A stretch of 8,148 nucleotides of DNA, taken from the NCBI GenBank assembly GCA_031372145.1, contig JANMKR010000177.1, positions 1-8,148 of the forward strand, in the 5' to 3' direction. The position numbers and the translations under genes were made by a program. The number at the start of each line of letters is the position of its first letter. Position 1 is the stretch's first letter. The notes below the pieces were generated by a model that saw only the letters and a program-made list of their open reading frames with translations, had not been told where the DNA came from and searched no databases. Shown piece after piece: positions 6,621-8,148 of the stretch. The DNA comes from CALMEC01 sp031372145. Lineage in GTDB: Bacteria; Actinomycetota; Thermoleophilia; Miltoncostaeales; Miltoncostaeaceae.

Positions 6621-7606
6621 GCTCTCAGCCGCCGCCCGATCGGGGCGGAACCACCGGGCGCATCGACGCCGTCGCCCCGCCCCGTCGGGGCCGGTCGCTG
6701 CGACGGGTGGCGACGGTGGTGGCCGTCGTGCTGGTGGCTCTGGGCATCGCGCTCGTGATCCGCGCGTGCGGCGAGGACAGGCGATCCGGGCTTGACGTCT
6801 ACCGCGGGCTTGGCGCCTGGGTCGATGTCTTCGACTACACCCCCCAAGGCGGCCATCCGCCGGTCGGCGTCGCCGACATCGACGCGATGGCAGACCAGGG
6901 CGTGCGGACCGTCTACGTGCAGGCGGCGTTCGACACACAGGCGTTTCCAGGCGGGGTCGTGCCCGCAGGCCTCGTCGGACCATTGCTGCGCCGGGCGCAC
7001 GCGCGTGGGCTCAACGTCGTCGGTTGGTACGCGCCCCGGTTCCTCGATCCCGAGGCGGACCTGGCCAGGTTCATCGCACTCGCCAGGTTCGAGCAGGACG
7101 GGCAACGGTTCGACGGCGTGGCCGTCGACATCGAGGACCGCGGACTCGACGACATCCCCGAGCGCAACCGCCGGCTGATCGACCTGTCACGCCGCGCGCG
7201 CGAGGCGGTCGGCGATGGCGCGACGATCGGCGCGATCGTGCTCCCCACGGTGTTGCTGGAGCAGGTCAACCCCGCGTTCTGGCCCGGATTTCCGTGGGCC
7301 CAGATCGCGCCCTTCTACGACGTGTGGTTGCCGATGACCTACTGGACCGACCGCTTGGCGTCATCCGGCTACCGCGACCCCAACCGGCTGATCAGCGAGA
7401 CGATCACGCGCACCCGGGAGCTGACCGGCCTCAGGGATGCCCCGATGCATCCCATCGGCGGGATCGGCGACAAGCTCACCGAGGGTGAGCTCGACACCTT
7501 CGCGACGACGCTTGGAGCGGTCGGTGCGATCGGCGGCTCGATCTACGACTACCGCACGATGCCGACCGGCGGGTGGGGTGTGCTCCGAGGCCGCGCGCCG
7601 GACTGA
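6617..7606 (+). CDS. Membrane-anchored TIM-barrel protein resembling GH18-type glycoside hydrolases
   Basis: 329 aa. A short Pro/Arg-rich cytosolic tail (1-30) is followed by one membrane helix (about 31-49, VATVVAVVLVALGIALVI) ending in RAC, so the body should face outside; Cys51 follows the helix but no clear lipobox precedes it. The extracellular part reads as a TIM barrel: RGLGAWVDVFDY, VRTVYVQAAF, LNVVGWYAPRF, then FDGVAVDIED (165-174) and VWLPMTYW. FDGVAVDIE resembles the GH18 motif DGxDxDxE, with Asp166, Asp171 and Glu173 kept and Ala169 in place of the middle Asp; MTYW resembles the late MxYD strand. By analogy Glu173 would be the proton donor. I cannot name a substrate or assign a family firmly; it may be a divergent or non-catalytic relative. 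It overlaps pirin by four bases. Confidence 0.6.
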   Translation: MSSQPPPDRGGTTGRIDAVAPPRRGRSLRRVATVVAVVLVALGIALVIRACGEDRRSGLDVYRGLGAWVDVFDYTPQGGHPPVGVADIDAMADQGVRTVYVQAAFDTQAFPGGVVPAGLVGPLLRRAHARGLNVVGWYAPRFLDPEADLARFIALARFEQDGQRFDGVAVDIEDRGLDDIPERNRRLIDLSRRAREAVGDGATIGAIVLPTVLLEQVNPAFWPGFPWAQIAPFYDVWLPMTYWTDRLASSGYRDPNRLISETITRTRELTGLRDAPMHPIGGIGDKLTEGELDTFATTLGAVGAIGGSIYDYRTMPTGGWGVLRGRAPD

Positions 7607-7623
7607 CCGTCGCCGGAGACGTT

Positions 7624-7640
7624 TGGGCCGGCCCGGCCCA
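7624..7640. repeat. 17-bp perfect palindrome between the TIM-barrel and RDD genes
   Basis: TGGGCCGG (7624-7631) and CCGGCCCA (7633-7640) are exact inverted copies around one base. As RNA it could fold as a 6-bp stem with a 5-base loop. It begins 17 bases after the stop of the TIM-barrel gene and has no T-run after it, so it is either a weak terminator-like hairpin or a protein-binding site upstream of the RDD gene. Confidence 0.35.
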
Positions 7641-7690
7641 TCGCAACTGAGCGCGCCGAAGCCGTCGGTACTGTCCGATGGACCCGGAAC

Positions 7691-7696
7691 GAGAGG
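7691..7696 (+). promoter_or_regulatory. Ribosome binding site deciding the RDD gene start
   Basis: GAGAGG lies five bases before the ATG at 7702. An in-frame ATG at 7678 has no such site, so the start at 7702 is preferred. Confidence 0.6.
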
Positions 7697-7701
7697 ACCG
7701 C

Positions 7702-8145
7702 ATGTCGACCGATTTCAGTGGAGTGAAGGGACCGTCGGGGCCGCGTGCGGGTTTTGGACACCGCTTTGCCGCCGCACTGATCGACGGGATCCTGCTCGCA
7801 ATCGCCAACGGAATCCTTCAGGCGGCGCTCGGGAAGGACCCGGGGCTCGCCGTCGGTGTCGGAATCAACCTGGCGTACTTCATCTACTTCGAGGGCAGCG
7901 CGAGCGGTCAGACGATCGGCAAGAAGGCCCTCGACATCCGCGTCATCGATTTCGGTGGCGGCGGGTCGATCGGCTACGGCCGCGCCGCGATCCGGTGGGT
8001 GGGGCGGATCGTCTCGAGCATCGTGCTCTTGCTCGGGTACTTCTGGATGCTCTGGGACAAGGAGCGCCAGACCTGGCACGACAAGATGGCGAACTGCGTC
8101 GTCGTTCCAACCGCGGACTACCCGGTCGACGCCTGGCCCGGATGA
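7702..8145 (+). CDS. RDD-family small membrane protein
   Basis: 147 aa from the ATG at 7702. The RDD layout is clear: GFGHRFAAALIDGILL (17-32) with the Arg21 and Asp28 signature, then SGQTIGKKALDIRVID (68-83), a second conserved stretch RAAIRWVGR (94-102), and the ending WDKERQTWHDKMANCVVV (118-135). Three hydrophobic segments are visible: about 22-43, 48-63 and 99-118. RDD proteins sit in the cytoplasmic membrane; a few have been linked to ion transport, but most have no known role. It is separated from the upstream gene by about 95 bases containing a palindrome, so it may be transcribed on its own. The gene is complete, ending three bases before the window edge. Confidence 0.93.
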   Translation: MSTDFSGVKGPSGPRAGFGHRFAAALIDGILLAIANGILQAALGKDPGLAVGVGINLAYFIYFEGSASGQTIGKKALDIRVIDFGGGGSIGYGRAAIRWVGRIVSSIVLLLGYFWMLWDKERQTWHDKMANCVVVPTADYPVDAWPG

Positions 8146-8148
8146 CCG

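Noticed and set aside
5685..6983. Long open frame on the - strand opposite pirin
   Set aside because: Pirin on the + strand is unmistakable; the opposing frame is low-complexity Arg/Pro-rich sequence.
1..8148. Mobile elements, tRNA/rRNA genes and CRISPR repeats
   Set aside because: I looked for transposase or integrase motifs, tRNA-like ends and regularly spaced repeats and saw none.

Overview
The window is high-GC DNA with GTG starts, tightly overlapping genes and actinobacterial-looking proteins (TetR, pirin, RDD, Arg/Ala/Asp-rich sequences). It most resembles a chromosome of an actinobacterium, perhaps an uncultured lineage; a finer placement is not supported from sequence alone. It falls into two functional blocks separated near 4540-5000.

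Block 1 (1-4540, + strand) is a five-gene operon in which every junction overlaps by 1-4 bases. In order it encodes the C-terminal end of a probable APH-fold protein kinase (its 5' end lies outside the window), a HopA1-family putative phospho-Ser/Thr lyase, a LanC-type zinc cyclase with its three zinc ligands, a metzincin-type zinc metallopeptidase (HExxHxxAxxH plus Met-turn) behind an all-beta N-terminal domain, and a protein of Fn3/Ig-like beta domains. The first three are the parts needed to make lanthionine rings: phosphorylate Ser/Thr, eliminate phosphate, then add Cys. The set looks like a class IV/V-like lanthipeptide synthetase split into separate polypeptides. The last two look like the two halves of one larger, normally exported metallopeptidase-Ig protein, here divided at a TGATG stop/start and without signal peptides. 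No precursor peptide or exporter is visible in the window; both would have to lie upstream or elsewhere.

The centre (4541-5002) holds a small uncharacterised gene on the - strand whose stop codon abuts the stop of block 1. A 144-base divergent intergenic region follows, carrying two copies of a 21-bp pseudo-palindrome that fits a TetR-family operator.

Block 2 (5003-8145, + strand) looks like ordinary accessory/housekeeping content: a TetR regulator that probably binds the twin operators, a pirin-family cupin, a membrane-anchored TIM-barrel protein resembling GH18-type glycosidases (translationally coupled to pirin), and a small RDD-family membrane protein.
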